Shown: positions 21,128 through 32,090, counted from the first letter of the stretch. The stretch: DNA of 64,000 bases from Massilia sp. H-1 (GCA_024703915.1 CP087969.1:248001-312000), one strand, 5' to 3'. Program-made: numbers and translations. The notes: generated from the sequence alone by a model not told the origin.

Positions 21128-22383
21128 GGTGCCGCCGCTGCCGTCAGTCTGGCGATGGCCGCGTCGCGCCGCTTGCGCAGGGTGGGCAGGGACAGCGCGT
21201 CGAGCGCGGCCAGCTGCGCCATCGTGGGCAATTCGCCGGTGGCCGGATCGAGCCACTCGGCCGGGTAGCTGTCGTCTTCGCTGCCGAGCAGCTTGAGATA
21301 CACGGCCAGCCGCACGGGCAGCGAATCGTCGCGCAGCACGCGCGCCGTCCAGCTGGCGCCATCCTGCGCGGCCCTTGCCAGTTGCATAAAGCGGAGGGGC
21401 AGTGAAAGACAGGCCGCGGCCTGCATTTCGCGCTGCGTTTGCGCCTCGTCCGGTTCGTCGGATGCCGGATCGGGTTCGGCATCGGGATCGGCATCGGCGC
21501 AATCGTCAGGCACGGCGTCGAGAATCTGGTCCGGCCCCTCGCCTGCTCGCTGGTCCAGGATCCGGTGCAGGTCTTCCAGCCAGGCGCTGGCGTCGGCGGC
21601 GTCATGCAGCCAGTCCTGGTCGCGGTTCGAAGACAATTCCTCGTAGTCGCCGATCTCGGCCAGCATGGCGGCGATCTTGCCGGGGCTGTTCTTCAGGCTC
21701 GCGAAGCGTTTCGAGCGCGTGTGCAGGGGGCCGGGGCCGTCGCCGAAGCGCTCCAGCGAAGCGCTCCAGGCGATGATCCACTCCGGCTTGCAGTGGGCGA
21801 TGGATTTCATCTGGCGCACCTCGATCGGCATCGCATCGACCGTGCGCCCGAGGATGGCGCCCACCTGCTCGCGCTGCGTCATCCAGGCGGCGAAGGCGCG
21901 CGCGATCTCGCCGTAGGCCGTGTCCAGCATGCGATAGGTGTAGATCCGGTTCGGGCTGCAGGCGCGCCCGCAGGCGGCCTGGTAGTTGTCGGCGTCGACC
22001 TTGTCGCGCAGGACCGCGTACATGTCGTTGACCTTCTTGCGCAGCAGCGCTTCGGCCCAGGGAAAGGGGCCGGGCCGCAGCGCGGCGCACAGGGCCAGCC
22101 AGTCGCCAGGCCGGGACTGCAGCTCGGCCACCAGGCTCAGGGCCAGGTCGGCCACGCTTTCGCCGTAGCTGTTGCCGGGCGCCGCCGCCCGCCCGCCGCG
22201 CGCTTCCTCGCACAGCAAATCGGCCATCATGCCCGTGTAGTGCGCCAGCCGGTCCAGGTCCTGCCCCGCATCGGCCGCGCCACTCAGTTCCGGCTGGGCG
22301 AACGCGTGCAGGGAGCAGCGCCCAAGCAGCTTGCGCACGTGTTCCCAGCCGTGTTCCTGATACCGGGTGCCCGGCAAGCGCAT
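21124..22383 (-). CDS. Conserved cytoplasmic protein of unknown function, 419 aa
   Basis: One of the few uninterrupted large frames. ATG is preceded by GAGGAC. It is mostly helical and soluble, starting MRLPGTRYQEHGWEHVRKLL. There is an acidic linker in the middle (ADADPDAEPDPASDEPDE) and a C-terminal helical part ending LPTLRKRRDAAIARL. No motif of catalysis is seen. Its stop overlaps the next gene's ATG, tying it to the Lon-like/SPFH/kinase genes. Confidence 0.75.
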   Translation of the reverse strand: MRLPGTRYQEHGWEHVRKLLGRCSLHAFAQPELSGAADAGQDLDRLAHYTGMMADLLCEEARGGRAAAPGNSYGESVADLALSLVAELQSRPGDWLALCAALRPGPFPWAEALLRKKVNDMYAVLRDKVDADNYQAACGRACSPNRIYTYRMLDTAYGEIARAFAAWMTQREQVGAILGRTVDAMPIEVRQMKSIAHCKPEWIIAWSASLERFGDGPGPLHTRSKRFASLKNSPGKIAAMLAEIGDYEELSSNRDQDWLHDAADASAWLEDLHRILDQRAGEGPDQILDAVPDDCADADPDAEPDPASDEPDEAQTQREMQAAACLSLPLRFMQLARAAQDGASWTARVLRDDSLPVRLAVYLKLLGSEDDSYPAEWLDPATGELPTMAQLAALDALSLPTLRKRRDAAIARLTAAAAP

Positions 22384-22456
22384 TGCGTCCTCAGTGTTGT
22401 TTTTTACACCAAAATGATGCCATACAACGCCGTTTGGCAAGGCGCGCTTGAAACCC

Positions 22457-25400
22457 CTATTTACCCCTCTGTTCGGCCTTAGCCGGGGCCATGGCGGCCA
22501 GCACCGCCGCCACCACCGGCGCGGCATGGTCGCCGCCCGTTCCTTCCGAGTGGCTGACGAAGGCGGCGACCGCGATCCGCCCCTTCCGGCCAGGGATGCT
22601 GCCCGGCTCCAGCCACCCCGTGAACCAGACCGTGGCCAGCTCGCGCCGGGCGCCATCGGAGCCGGTCGCCACCGACGGCGAAGTGCCGGTCTTGCCGGAC
22701 AAGCCGCGCCGCAGCGCCGCCAGCTGCGGCGAGCGGAAGGCGCCGGCGGCGGTGCCGAGCATCGACCACGCCCTTCATGCTTACGCCCGGATCCGGTCCA
22801 GGCGCACGCCCAGCGGCACGGCCTCGGGCGCCTGGGCCGCGCGCCCGTCCAGTTCCAGCAGCAGGCGCGGCGCGATCACCCTGCCCTCGCCGACGGCGCC
22901 TAGCCACCATCGCCATGTGCAGCGGTGTGGCTTGCATGCGCAGGCCGATCGCCATCTGGCGCAGCTCGTGGCGGGTGTGGATCGGGTCGATCCGGGCCTG
23001 GCTCGCCTGCAGCGCATCCCAGGCGGACCAGCGGAAGTCGTCCGGCAGCAGGCCGCCGTCCAGATGCAGCGCGCGCCCGAAGCCGAGCCGGTGCGCCATG
23101 GCCGCGATCGGCCGCACGCTGTCGAGGGCACCGTCGTCGAGCGCCTGCAAGTCGGGCGCGCCGCCCTCGGCCCGCCCGAACAGGCTGGCGTCGCTCAGTT
23201 CTCCCGACCAGGCGAACCAGGTATTGAGGCTGTAGGTCAGCGCCTGCGCCAGGCCCAGGCGGCCGTCCACCGCGCGCCGGTCCAGGTGCTGGTCCTTGTA
23301 GTTGGTGATGTGCGCCAGGCGCGTGCCGGACGGGTAGCTGGCGGCATCGGTCTGGAAGGCGAAGCCGCGCCGGGCGGCCAGGCGGTTCAGGGCCGCCAGC
23401 GGCATGCCGTTCAGCAGCGCGTCGATCTGCGGATCGCGCCGGGCGGCCAGCTCCAGGCCCAGCGCGCTGACAATCTTGAAGGTCGAGCCGGGGCTGCGGT
23501 GGGCGCCGCCGTCGTGCTGCAGGGGCTAGGCAGGCGCAGCGGGCTGCGGTCCGGATTGGCGCGGTCGAAGTCGCGCACCTCGTTCCAGTTGGTGCTGTTC
23601 ACGGCGCCGGTGCCGCAGCGGCGGGCGGCCAGCACGTCGCCGCTGGCGGTGTCGATCACGACGATGCTTAGGCCTGGCGTCCAGCCAAGCGGCGCCTGGC
23701 CACCGCTGCAGGCGGCGCCGTCCCACTGCCCGCGCCGCATGCCGATGCACGCAAGCGCGTCATGGCTGGCCTGCTGCAGCGCCAGATCGAGCGTCATGCG
23801 CGCTTCATGCGGCTGGCCATCGGGCGCGGCGATCCGGGACAGCATGCCCGCCACGCTGTTGGCCTGTTCGGCGCGCAGCCCGAGGGTGGTCGCCAGGCCC
23901 GCCGCACCGGCGGCGGCCGTGGGCGCGCCCGCGCTCCACAGCAGCACGCCGTTGCGGTCGCGCAGAATCACGGCGGCCGGATCGGCGCGGCGCGCGGTGC
24001 TGCTGTTGGCGGCCAGCGCGCGCCACGCCAGCTTGCCGCCCGCCACCCGCAGATGGCGGTATTGCTGGTCGCCCGCCAGCGCGCCCAGTTCGAGCGGCAG
24101 CGCCTCGAGCGCAATGCTGCGCGCGCCCGGCAGCGGCGCCAGGGTGATCACCTGCACGGCCGACGGCGCCGGACAGGCACGCCCGCTGCAGGCGTCGCGC
24201 CCCGGTTCGGCCAGGCGCGCGCCGTCGATGCTGTGCAGCTGGCCGACCAGCATGATCTCGATCCGTTCGGCGCCGCTCGCGGGCCGGGCCAGCGCGACAC
24301 TGATGCGCAGCCGCGCGCGCGGCGGTATCGGGCCAGGACGCCACGCGCGACCAGGCGGCCCAGCCACTGGCACCTCGGCGAACAGGCGCGTGGCGGCCGG
24401 TGGCAATTCGGGCGCGGCGGCCACAGGCGCGCCGCCCACGCTGGCCTGCCATGGCGCTCCCGCGTAGGCCGGGCGCACGCGCCAGGCCAGCAGGCGCCGC
24501 TCGTTGTTGAAGATGCGCACCTGCTCGCGCACGTAGTCGCCATCGGCCATGCGGTACAGGCGTTTGAACAGGCGCATGGCGTCGGGGTCGGCGCCCACCG
24601 TGGACCAGCCCGCCAGCGCGCCGGTCCGGGCCGCTGCATCCGCGTCTTGCCACGCTGCAAGGTCACGCGGCGCCAGTTCGATCATGCTTAGGCCTGGTTC
24701 AGCCGCACCAGGCCGTATTCTTGCAGGGACTGGAACAGGGCCTGGTCTTCCAGGCTCGTGCGCGGCGCCAGCGGCACCGTGTACTTTCCGGGCGACAACC
24801 ACGCCGTGGCCGTGGCGGCACCGTCGCGCAAGGCCGTGACCTGGGCCCGTCCCGGCTCGCCCTCCCTGAACACCTGCAACATCAGCTCGCCTGCCCGGGC
24901 GCAGGTGGCGCTGGGCCGCGCTGCACGCGCAGCGCGCCGTCCTGCCACAGCAGCCAGCCCTCGCGCCGGAAGGTGGCGGGCGCACTGTCGCCGATCCAGC
25001 GCGCCCCGGATGCGGCAGCGGGCATCGCAATCCGCAGAGGCGCCGAAAAATCGGCCAGCGCGGCGCCGCTGATGATGACCTGCGGCATGTTCTTGAGAGC
25101 AGGACTGGCCAGCGCGACATTGCGCAGCGCCACCGGTTTCCCAGCAGAAACGATACGCGCGATATCGCTGAACTGGTAGCCGACCCGCAGCGGCGACAGG
25201 CGCCCGTCAGCCTGCAGCTGGGTGCACAGGTCGATCCGCACCGGGTCGGCCGCGCGCATCCCGGCGGCAATGACCAGGGTCGCGCCGCCGTGGGTGACGG
25301 TCCGCATGCTTAGGCGCGCGGGGCACCTCGAATTCCGCGCCCGGCGCCACACCCTGCAGCGCGTCCACCGTCGCCGCTCCAGGCGCCGCTTCGAGCGCCT

Positions 25401-25615
25401 GGCCGGTCGCGCCCAGCTGGCGCGCGTGGCTGGCGATCACCGCCCCGCCCGCCAGCACCGCCAGCAGGCCGCCGATGCCGGTCCAGCGCAGCAGCGGCGC
25501 CAGCGGCGGCCTCGGCGCGCGTGTCCCCTGTCCCGCCCGCAGATTGCGTGCGCGCCGCCATTGCTGCCTGCGCTGCGCCAGCGCCTGCCGTCCCGCTTCC
25601 GATCCACCCAGCCAT
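22457..25615 (-). CDS. Class B penicillin-binding protein (transpeptidase), large
   Basis: All three transpeptidase motifs are visible: GSTFKIVSAL (SxxK serine), YSLNTWFAWSG (SxN) and LSGKTGTSP (KTG). A membrane helix near the N-terminus (GIGGLLAVLAGGAVIAS) is preceded by an Arg/Gln-rich cytoplasmic head. About 550 residues of unusual extracytoplasmic sequence stand between helix and transpeptidase. At roughly 1050 aa it is much longer than PBP2/FtsI (600-700 aa), so a split near 24685, where MIELAPRDLAAW could start a gene, remains possible. Start near 25615 (ATG) is approximate. Partner for the FHA-FtsW protein of the opposite-strand operon. Many repairable breaks (22765, 22900, 23527, 23670, 24690, 24900, 25310). 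Confidence 0.75.
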
Positions 25616-25801
25616 GGAAGTCCCCCTTGCCCGGCCTTAGCGGAGGGACCTGGCAAAGCGTTTCAGGCGCGCCCGGCCGCAACTGGTCCCCGCCTGCCGC
25701 AGGCCGCGCCCCAAAACCTGCGCTTCGTCGCAATCCGGTAGTCCTGGCCGGTGGTCCGGCCTACAGTGAACACATCGAAACCCCACATTGAAAGGAACGT
25801 C

Positions 25802-26023
25802 ATGAAACTCATCAAACACATGGAAGCTGTCTTCGTCGTTACTGTCGCCCTGGCCGTGTCGGGTTCCTTCCTGATCGACACCCTGCCGCAGGCCCACGCC
25901 AGCAGCGCCGCCGTCGCCACGGCCAGCGTGCCCACGGTAGTGGTCAAGGCCAAGCGCATGACAGCTGCCGAGAAACAGCAATCCCTGCAGGAAGAGCGCG
26001 ACGCTGTCGCCAGCCGCCTGTGA
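25802..26023 (+). CDS. Small exported protein, 73 aa
   Basis: ATG follows GAAAGGAA. A signal peptide (MKLIKHMEAVFVVTVALAVS) with cleavage near AHAS leaves a mature part of about 40 residues: PTVVVKAKRMTAAEKQQSL and a charged helix. Intact frame. It diverges from the large penicillin-binding protein gene and shares its promoter region. Function unknown. Confidence 0.65.
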   Translation: MKLIKHMEAVFVVTVALAVSGSFLIDTLPQAHASSAAVATASVPTVVVKAKRMTAAEKQQSLQEERDAVASRL

Positions 26024-26161
26024 CGCCCGAGCGGGCCGCCCTGGAGCGGCCCACTTACAAAGCGCTTAGACTTGTTTCAATTGTAAGCAACTGAATCATT
26101 TCTCCTGTACGCGAAAACGCATTGCTATAGTCAATTCAACGTTTTCAACAAGGAGAAGCAC

Positions 26162-26913
26162 ATGAAACGCACCCTCACCTTCGCAGCGGCGATCGCCCTC
26201 GGTGCCGCAGCCCTGATGCCCCTGTCGGCATCGGCCCAGATCGGCGTCAATCTGTATGTCGATACCGCGCCGCCTGCACCACGCTACGAGAGCATTCCCG
26301 CGCCGCGCAGCGGCTACGTCTGGGCGCCCGGCTTCTGGAACTGGGAAGGCAACCGCCACGTCTGGATCGTTCTAGCCACTGGGAAAATGAGCGCCAGGGC
26401 TATCGCCTCGAGCGCGCCGAGTGGGTCCGCGACAATGACCGCTGGCGCCTGAACCGCGGCGGCTGGCAGCAAGTGGCGGACCGCGACCATGACACCTACG
26501 TCCGCATCGCACCGCCCGCCCCACGCTACGAGCGCGTGCCGCGCGCCCCGTCCCGGCTACATCTGGGCCCCCGGCTACTGGGACTGGCGCGGCCACCGCC
26601 ACGCGTGGGTACACGGCAGCTGGGTGCGCGCACGTGACGGCTATGTCTATGCGCAGCCTAAGCCTGGCGCGAACGCAACGGCCAGTGGTACTTCGAGCAG
26701 GGCCGCTGGGACCGGGGCTATGGCCGCGACCGCGACCGTGATGGCGTGCCGGACCGTCTCGAACGGCGCGACGGCGACCGTGACGGCGTGCCCGACGCCT
26801 ACGACCGCGACCGCGACAACGACGGGGTCAGCAACCGCCACGACCGTGACCGCGACGGCGACGGCGTGCCCAATCGCGACGACCGCCGTCCCGACGACCG
26901 CCGCCGCTACTAA
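26162..26913 (+). CDS. WXXGXW-repeat exported protein with Asp-rich C-terminal repeats
   Basis: AAGGAGAAGCAC precedes ATG. Signal peptide ends ASAQ. Two tandem repeats carry YVWAPGFWNWEG and YIWAPGYWDWRGHRHAWVHG, the YXWAPG/WXXGXW unit common in betaproteobacterial envelope proteins. The tail has four or five copies of a DRDGDGVPN-like unit (DRDRDGVPDRLERRDGDRDG, DRDNDGVSNRHD), resembling calcium-binding thrombospondin type 3/dockerin-like loops. Breaks lie near 26375, 26550 and 26660. A terminator follows. Envelope protein of unknown role; calcium binding is inferred from the repeats. Confidence 0.75.
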
Positions 26914-26936
26914 GCACCCGCAGGCCGCCTGAACCA

Positions 26937-26972
26937 AGCGCCATCCGGAGCAATCCGCGATGGCGCTTTTTT
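26937..26972 (+). terminator. Rho-independent terminator
   Basis: Arms AGCGCCATC (26937-26945) and GATGGCGCT (26959-26967) form a 9-bp stem, extended by CGG/CCG, and run into TTTTTT (26967-26972). Confidence 0.9.
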
Positions 26973-26988
26973 CGGTTATGCTGCGCCC

Positions 26989-27658
26989 ATGAACGATCTT
27001 CCTACCCTGCGCGCCCTGTCCTTCAAGGCCGAACGCGCCAGCGCGCAAAACTGGCGCTGCACGATTCCTCGATGGATGAACTGGCGGCCCTGCGCGCCAC
27101 GTTGACCCTGGCCGCCGGTGCGGCAGGCCTGGCGCAGCTGCTGGCCGGACGCCAGGCGCTGCGCGACGCGGCGGCGGCGCGTCTGCTGGCGCGGCAAGCG
27201 GACAAGGCGGCCGCCAACGCGGTGCGCATGGCCCGCCACGACGGTGCGCCCACGCCATGGCGCGCGTGGTTCGATGGTTCGGCCCACCCCAATCCCGGCC
27301 GCTGCGGCATCGGCGGTTTGCTGCTCGGCCCCGACGGCGAGCGGGTGGAAATCACGCGCGGCTAAGCCACGGCAACAGCAGCGAAGCCGAATACCAGGCA
27401 TTGATTGCGGTACTGGAGGCGGCGGCTAAGCATGCTGCACGCACGCGACCTGACGGTCTATGGCGACAGCCGGGTGGTGCTGGACGATATGCACGCCGCA
27501 GAAAGCGCGGCCGCGCCATCGCTGGCCGCGCTGCGGCGCGGCCAGGGCCTGGCTGCCGCAGCTGGGCAGCGTGGTCCTGCGCTGGATCCCGCGCCACAAG
27601 AACAGTGCCGCCGACGCCCTGTCACAACAGGCGGCGCGGCGCTGCGAGACGCTTACTG
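26989..27658 (+). CDS. RNase HI-like protein
   Basis: The first about 80 residues are helical (MDELAALRATLTLAAGAAGL and an Ala/Arg-rich helix). They are followed by an RNase H fold with its acidic residues: AWFDGSAHPNPGRCGIGG (first Asp), GNSSEAEYQALI (Glu), VYGDSRVVLDDM (second Asp), WIPRHKNSAADALS (final Asp). This matches the ribonuclease HI-type domains of Bacillus YpdQ/plant type. Breaks lie near 27050, 27363, 27428 and 27548. The stop overlaps that of the convergent gene. Confidence 0.8.
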
Positions 27659-28416
27659 ACCCTGCTGGGTCCTGACGGCGGCGTCCAGACGGCGGAACAG
27701 GTCCGCGTGCAGCGACTTGGTGTATTTGTTCATGTGCCTGCGGGTGTGGTCCAGCTCCTTGAGCTGGGCCTGCGCCACGGCGCGCTCATTGCGCCCCAGC
27801 GCCCACAGCGCGTATTCGACGCGCGCCTCGACGCCGTTGTGGCGCTCCACGACCGCGGCAAACTCGTTGCTTAAGCCTGCGCATGCTGACCGGCAGCCGC
27901 ATACGACTTGGCCAGCAGTACGCCCATCTGCTCGGTGCGGAAACCGGGCTGGTGCGCACGCAGGGATTCGAGCGCGGCGACGGCGGCGGCGCTGTCGCCG
28001 CTGGCCAGGCGCGCATGGGCGGCGGCAAAAATGATCTCGGGATCGTTGGCAAACGGGCCGCGCAGGCAGGCGTCGAACTGCTGCACCGCTTCCTTGTACA
28101 TGCTTAGAGCGTCGAGCATCGCACTGGCCAGCAGCGTCTGGTTATGGGCGGTCGGGGTCAGATCGAAGGCTTGCTGCGCCTCGCGCAGCGCGCGGCCCGG
28201 ATCGAGCTTGCCCAGAACGACCTTGCTTCTAGCCTTGCCGATATTGTGCTCAAGGCGGGTGGTTGGCATGTAGATGGCGAAGAAGTACACCACGCTACCC
28301 AGCAGCGGGAATGAAAACAGGATCAGGAGCCAGTACATCTCGCGCCCGTTGCGGATCGCGTGAATCGCAAAAAACAAAGCCACCAGAATGTGCAGGCCCA
28401 CGCCAATGAACGGCAT
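27653..28416 (-). CDS. Membrane protein with TPR-like repeats
   Basis: GGAG at five bases supports ATG 28416. Two membrane helices stand at the N-terminus (VGLHILVALFFAIHAIRNG, YWLLILFSFPLLGSVVYFFA). A soluble helical part follows with TPR-like units (AQQAFDLTPTAHNQTLLASA, AAHARLASGDSAAAVAALES, ALWALGRNERAVAQAQLKE). About 245 aa. The first part resembles short PLDc_N-type membrane anchors. Likely a periplasm- or cytoplasm-facing scaffold; partners unknown. Breaks lie near 27872, 28105 and 28228. Confidence 0.7.
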
Positions 28417-28528
28417 AACAACTCCAATGTTGAACAAACCATCATTTTACGGCATATCAGGGGCACCGCCATCGCCTTGCGTTATAGAATAGCCGCTTCC
28501 CGCACCTCGCCATTTTCGGCCCACGCAC

Positions 28529-29769
28529 ATGAGCAGTGTTCCCGCCATCGGACAGACCCGCCCCGGCAACCTCAACTTCGTTTTGGTCTGCATTTTCATC
28601 GACATGCTGGGCATCGGCCTGATCGTGCCGGTACTGCCGGTGCTGGTCGGTGAATTCGTGCAGGGCCGCGACCAGCAAGCCTTCTGGTTCGGGATCATGT
28701 CCGCCACCTTCGGCCTGATGCAGTTCCTGTTCATGCCGATGCTGGGCGCGATCAGCGACCGCGTGGGACGGCGCCCGGTGCTGCTGTATTCGATGGCCTA
28801 GGCATGGGCCTGAACTTCCTCATGACGGCGATGGCGCCCAGCCTTGCCTTCCTGTTCATCGGGCGGGTGATCGGCGGCATGTCCTCGGCCAGCATGTCGG
28901 TGGCCTCCGCTTATGCAGCCGACATATCGACCCACGAAAACCGCGCCAAGAGCTTCGGCAAGGTGGGCGCGGCCTTCGGTCTGGGCTTCATCTGCGGACC
29001 GGCGCTGGGCGGCCTGCTCGGCGAAATCAGCCTGCAGCTGCCGTTCATGGTGGCGGCCAGCCTCTGCGCGGCCAATTTCGCGTATGGCTACTTCTTCGTG
29101 CCGGAGTCGCTCGACCCTGCGCTGCGCCAGCCGTTTTCCTACGCGCGCATGAATCCTTTCACGGCCCTCATCAAGCTCACGCGCCGGGTCGAAGTACGCG
29201 GTCTGGTGATCGTCTTTGCGCTCTCGGCGCTGGCGCAAACCATGCTGCAGTCGACCTGGGTGCTGTAGGCATGACCTTCCGCTTCAACTGGACCCCGCGC
29301 GACAACGGCATCGCCCTGTTCTGCGTCGGTCTGGCCGCCGCCAGCGTGCAGGCCTAGCCTGCTGGCGATCCTGATGCGGCGCTTCGGCGAAGTGCGCCTG
29401 TCGATCCTGGGACTGACATCCGGCGCGATCACCTTCACGCTGTACGGCCTGGCCACCCAGGGCTGGATGATGTACGTTTTCATCCTGTGCAACCTGCTCG
29501 CCTTTGCCGCCGCCCCTGCGCTGCAGGGCATCATCTCGAAAGCGACGCCGCCCGGCGAACAGGGTGAGCTGATGGGCTCACTGCAGTCGATCAACAGCAT
29601 CGGGATTGTCTTCATGCCGCTGCTCGGCACCGCCATTCTCGGCACGGTGAGCCACTATCCGGCCTCGGACTGGCGCATCGGCAGCACCTTCTTCGTGTGC
29701 GCGGCGATGCAGACGGTGGCCATCATCGCCGCGCGGCGCTACTTCAAGTCGCACCACTACAAGGTGTAA
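28529..29769 (+). CDS. MFS transporter, TCR/Tet family
   Basis: It opens PGNLNFVLVCIFIDMLGIGL and IVPVLPVLVGEF, then the family motif GAISDRVGRRPVLL between helices 2 and 3, GRVIGGMSSASMSVASAYAA, and GPALGGLLGEISLQ. This is the 12-helix TetA-like antiporter arrangement. The end RYFKSHHYKV is intact. Stops at 28799, 29267 and 29355 are TAGGC-type strings and are bridged. Drug specificity cannot be told from sequence. Confidence 0.85.
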
Positions 29770-29881
29770 CTGGTAGCGCATTTCCAGCGTCAGGCGCACG
29801 CTGGGGGTGGCCTAAGCGAATTCCAGATGCGGCGGGCAGGTGCAAAGGGCCGCCATTGTCCCCGCTTGTCCGCCCTGCTAG

Positions 29882-29911
29882 TTGCCAACAGAAGATATTT
29901 TCTGTTGGCAA
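29882..29911. repeat. Perfect 12-bp inverted repeat between convergent genes
   Basis: TTGCCAACAGAA (29882-29893), a 6-base loop, and TTCTGTTGGCAA (29900-29911). It sits immediately beyond the TonB-receptor stop and is AT-rich compared with its surroundings. There is no long T tract, so it is a weak or factor-dependent terminator at best. Confidence 0.6.
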
Positions 29912-29915
29912 TTGA

Positions 29916-32090
29916 TCAAAACTTCATTTCGAGCGCCACCCGCATGCTGGGGTCGCCGGGCGTGACCGAACGCCGCACGGTACTGCCGCGCACCGGATCG
30001 GCGTAGATGCTGTCGCTGACCTCATCCTGCGCCAGGAGATTGGACACCGAGACGCGCAGCTGGTCCTTGGCGCTGAACTTCCACAACGCATACAGCGCCA
30101 GATCGCGCCGCACGCTCTGCCACGATGCCTGGGTGTCCGAGATCCGCACCGGGCCCGCGGTCCGGAACGAATAACTGCCGCCGCAGCTTAGCTGGCTTAG
30201 CCTTGTAGTCCATCCCGACCGTGGCCGAAAACGGGGTTTGCTGGTCGACCCGGTTGTACGGAGCCGCGACCGCGTCCACCGACGACCAGTTGCGCGAAAG
30301 GTTGATGCGCAGGTCGATCGGCGGCGCATCCGCCAACACGGACACCAGCGGGAACTTGGCGTCGAACTCGAGCCCGCGCGTGCTGGCCTTGCCATCGTTG
30401 ATGGGGCGCGATACGTGGCGCCCGCCAATCAGCGTGATGTCGTTGCGCGTGTAGTCGCTGATGCGGCGCGCCGACGCGCTGACCGACACCATGGCACCCT
30501 CGGCCCAGTAATGGTCGTAGGCGGCGTCGAAGCCGACCGCCAGCTCCGGCCTGAGCCCCGGATTGCCGGTGTAATCGGGTTCGTTTTCCTTGTTGTTGGC
30601 CGCCTTCTGGATGCGCGGGATCAGACTTTGCGTGCCGGGCGCCTTGTAGGTGCGGGTCAGCGCAAAGCGCAGCTGGTCGCCCTTGCTGTCGGCCAGCTTG
30701 TACAGGGTCTGGAACAGCGGGCTCCAGACGCTGGTGCGCGAGGTGGCCGCATCGAAGCCGTCGCCGGAAACGTCGGTGGCGATGCCTTCCCAGCGCACGC
30801 CCAGATAGACCGACCAGCGGGGCGTGACGTTCCACTCGTCCTGGGCGTAGGCGGCCAGGCGCCGCACTTCGCCGTTGTAGCGCAAGTCGCTGTTTTCGGG
30901 TTCTTCGTTCAGGTCCGGATCAAACGCGCTGGCCGCTTCGGTGCGCCGTTCGGTGCGCTTGTTCAAGCCGCCGTCCCAGCCCAGCGCCAGGGCATGCCCG
31001 CCGCCCAGCGGCGAGGCGTACTTGCCCATGCTGGTGTAGCCGCGGTCGCTGCTGCGCGTGGCCACGTCGCTGGTCAGGAGCGGCGCGCCGTCCCGCGCCG
31101 TGTAGCCGGTGCGCGCGCTCTCGCTGCGCAGATTGCCTAGGCCGTGGTGCCGATCTTGAGGTCCAGTTTGGCGCCAGCCTCCAGCTTCTTCACCCAGTTC
31201 AGGTCGGTGCGCATGAACAGGCTCTGATTGTGCATGTCCCAGGCCAGGAAGGGATAGTCGGCCGCCGTGCCAGTGCGCGAGACGGTCGCCGAATCGGCCC
31301 GGCTGTTGTAGCGCCACAGATTGACGAACGACTGCGAGGTGAGCGTGTCGCCATTGGCGAACGTCCAGTTCAGGCGCGGCCCGACATTGATGCCGTTCAG
31401 GGCGCCGTCTTCGTGGAAGGTCGATACATCGTCCTGGACCAGCAGGCCCGCCGGGCTGGTACGCTGTTCGGTGCCAGGCGCGTCGCGCACGAAATGGCTG
31501 TAGAAGGCATTCGTGGTCAGCGAGTATGACAGCTCGCCGGTACGGTCCGACAGCAGCAGGCTGGCGTTCGGTCCGAGCACATGGCGTGCGCCGGACATGC
31601 CGGCTTTGAGCTCGCTGCTGCGCGTTTTTGACCGTCTTTTTCAGGACAATATTGATGGTGCTTAGAACGATCGACTGGGTGCTGTATTCGGCGCTGGCGG
31701 CGCGGATGATCTCGATCCGCTCGACCGAATCGGGCGCCAGCGCATCCATGGAAAAGCTTCTACTTAACACGTTCGTCGTTGACCAGCACCTGCGTGTAGC
31801 CGCTGCCCAGGCCGCGCATGCGGATTTCGCCGCGCCCGGACGCGCCTGCTGACGGTCACGCCCGGCAGGCGCTTGAGCACATCGAGCACGCTGGTGTCGC
31901 CGTACTTGACGATTTCTTCGTGTCCGACCACGATCTTCGAGGCGGTATCCTCGCGCCGCGCATCGTAGCCGTCGGCCGCGGCCGTGATCTCGACCTTTTC
32001 CATCTTGTCCGGCACGGCCGGTGCGGTTTCCTGTCCAAAAGCGGATTGGCTGAGCGCGACAGCAAGAAGCGTGAGACGAGGCAAAGTCAT
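29916..32090 (-). CDS. TonB-dependent outer-membrane receptor
   Basis: Signal peptide MTLPRLTLLAVALSQSAFGQ. The plug domain is recognisable from DTSVLDVLKRLPGVTVS, MRGLGSGY after frame repair, and PDSVERIEIIRAASAEYSTQ. The barrel follows with many aromatic strands (for example RWSVYLGVRWEGIATDVSGD), and the protein ends RVALEMKF, with terminal Phe. About 720 aa, normal for the family. No siderophore- or vitamin-specific genes adjoin it, so the ligand is unknown; the layout resembles CirA-like or peptide receptors. Breaks lie at 30190, 31138, 31620, 31660, 31763 and 31848. Confidence 0.85.

Noticed and set aside
18746-21268. Long open frame on the plus strand (840 codons)
   Set aside because: Antisense to the Lon-like gene and its neighbour; repetitive Arg/Gln-rich product without recognisable motif.
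22491-24467. Plus-strand open frame over the PBP gene
   Set aside because: Opposite strand carries all three transpeptidase motifs; the plus frame has none.
29882-29911. Hairpin as a Rho-independent terminator for the MFS or TonB-receptor gene
   Set aside because: No T tract on either strand after the stem; kept only as an inverted repeat.
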